From assembly GCA_003583745.1 (NCBI GenBank), contig QXPY01000002.1, positions 310,001 to 374,000 of the forward strand: 64,000 nt of DNA, read 5' to 3'. Of this stretch, positions 63,247 through 64,000 are shown piece by piece. The position numbers and the translations under genes are program-made. The stretch's first letter is position 1. Each line of letters opens with the position of its first letter. The notes beneath the pieces were generated by a model. The model ran no database searches, was not told where the DNA came from, and saw nothing but the letters and a program-made list of their open reading frames with translations. Origin of the DNA: Rhodocyclales bacterium GT-UBC (lineage in GTDB: Bacteria; Pseudomonadota; Gammaproteobacteria; Burkholderiales; Rhodocyclaceae).

Positions 63247-64000
63247 ATGCGCCTTGTCAGGCGGCTGCGGAATTTGCTGCACCAACTCGCGCGCCGGATG
63301 TTTGCCATGCTGCCGAAAAGCCGGCGGCACGACGTTTATCGCTCGTTTGTCGACTGCAATCCAGACCCTGGTGAACGGCTTGTCCTGAAAATCGCCGAAA
63401 GCCAGGAGGAGCTTGAAGCCTGCTTCAAATTGCTGCACGATGCTTACGTCGGTAGCGGCTTCATGACACCCGACCCATCCGGCATGCGGGTCACCATCTA
63501 TCATGCGCTGCCCACCACCACGACATTGTGCGCAAAATATGACGGGCAAGTAGTCGGCACGTTGTCTCTCATTCGTGAAAGCGCAATCGGCTTTCCGCTG
63601 CAGCGGATTTTCGACCTCACCGATGTCCGTGCAAAGGAGGGCAACATCGCCGAAGTCTCGGCCCTCGCCGTTCATCCCCGATTCCGCAGGACAGGGGGCA
63701 CCATCCTGTTCCCGCTAATGAAGTTCATGTACGAATATTGCACGGCATTTTTCGACACCCGGCACCTCGTTATTGCGGTCAATCCCCGCCACATCGAACT
63801 TTACGAATCGCTGCTGTTTTTCCGCCGGCTGTCCGCCAACGTTGTCGAGAACTACGATTTCGTCAACGGCGCCCCTGCCGTCGGCGCAACGCTCGATCTG
63901 AAGCTGGCTCCCGAAATATTTCGCAAACACTACGGCAACAAGCCGGAACGGCGGAACCTTTACCGCTACTTCCTGGAAACAAAACTGCCGAACATTCATA
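63247..64000 (+). CDS. GNAT-family N-acyltransferase, FeeM-like N-acyl amino acid synthase (3' end outside window)
   Basis: The frame runs without stop from ATG 63247 (GGAG 9 bases upstream) to the window end, at least 251 codons. A basic, helical N-terminus (MRLVRRLRNLLHQLARRMFAM) could associate with membranes. The core has the LLHDAYVGSGFM and AEVSALAVHPRFRRTGG motifs and a VNPRHIELYESLLFFRRL stretch, the pattern of FeeM/autoinducer-synthase-like acyltransferases that use acyl carrier protein. Product unknown. It is divergent from livK. Confidence 0.7.
   Translation, partial: MRLVRRLRNLLHQLARRMFAMLPKSRRHDVYRSFVDCNPDPGERLVLKIAESQEELEACFKLLHDAYVGSGFMTPDPSGMRVTIYHALPTTTTLCAKYDGQVVGTLSLIRESAIGFPLQRIFDLTDVRAKEGNIAEVSALAVHPRFRRTGGTILFPLMKFMYEYCTAFFDTRHLVIAVNPRHIELYESLLFFRRLSANVVENYDFVNGAPAVGATLDLKLAPEIFRKHYGNKPERRNLYRYFLETKLPNIH

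Overview
The window is a chromosomal segment of a Gram-negative betaproteobacterium. Protein styles, the fused rpoBC-str-S10-spc-alpha order and the tRNA(Tyr)-tRNA(Gly)-tRNA(Thr)-tuf-tRNA(Trp)-secE order fit Rhodocyclales (Dechloromonas/Azonexus-like). That placement is inference from gene content, not a database result. No insertion sequence, prophage or CRISPR array was seen, and no gene-free stretch exceeds about 230 bases.

1-1.7 kb (+): the 3' part of a SpoIIE/PP2C-type phosphatase gene, followed closely by a GltI-like amino-acid binding protein with no permease beside it.

1.7-34 kb (-): an almost unbroken transcription/translation super-cluster. In transcription order it holds tRNA-Tyr, tRNA-Gly, tRNA-Thr, tuf, tRNA-Trp, secE, nusG, rplKAJL, rpoBC, rpsL, rpsG, fusA, a second tuf, rpsJ through rpsQ (S10), rplN through rpmJ (spc, including secY and infA) and rpsM-rpsK-rpsD-rpoA-rplQ (alpha). 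Near-consensus sigma70 promoters stand before the tRNA-tuf unit, before rpsL and between rpsQ and rplN. The last two, and a weaker candidate before rpsJ, are interlaced with hairpins at operon junctions. An L10-type leader precedes rplJ, and a long hairpin resembling an RNase III site separates rplL from rpoB.

34-40 kb: a small cytochrome c, ilvD with an overlapping LysE-type exporter, divergent lgt, a VOC protein, an unrecognised helical protein with a weak Hpt-like segment, and a GAF-PAS sensor with a perfect CRP-type palindrome upstream.

40-46 kb (-): a heavy-metal RND efflux operon (outer-membrane factor, lipoprotein adaptor, RND pump) ending in an atypical PII protein. All four genes are joined by 4-base stop/start overlaps.

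46-52 kb: htpX, a divergent NhaR-like LysR regulator, then a tight dacC-dat-ybeD-lipB-lipA operon linking D-alanine release and transamination with lipoate biosynthesis.

52-58 kb: two small envelope proteins, a 4-hydroxybutyrate/acetyl-CoA transferase-like gene with a small Cys-containing partner, an rlmL-like rRNA methyltransferase, a hemJ-like gene, an NAD-dependent epimerase-like gene and a divergent 2Fe-2S/FAD reductase.

58-64 kb: a complete branched-chain amino-acid ABC operon (livK-livH-livM-livG-livF, minus strand). Its lipoprotein binding subunit carries an unusual Ala/Lys/Glu-rich C-terminal extension. A divergent GNAT/FeeM-like N-acyltransferase gene is cut by the window end.
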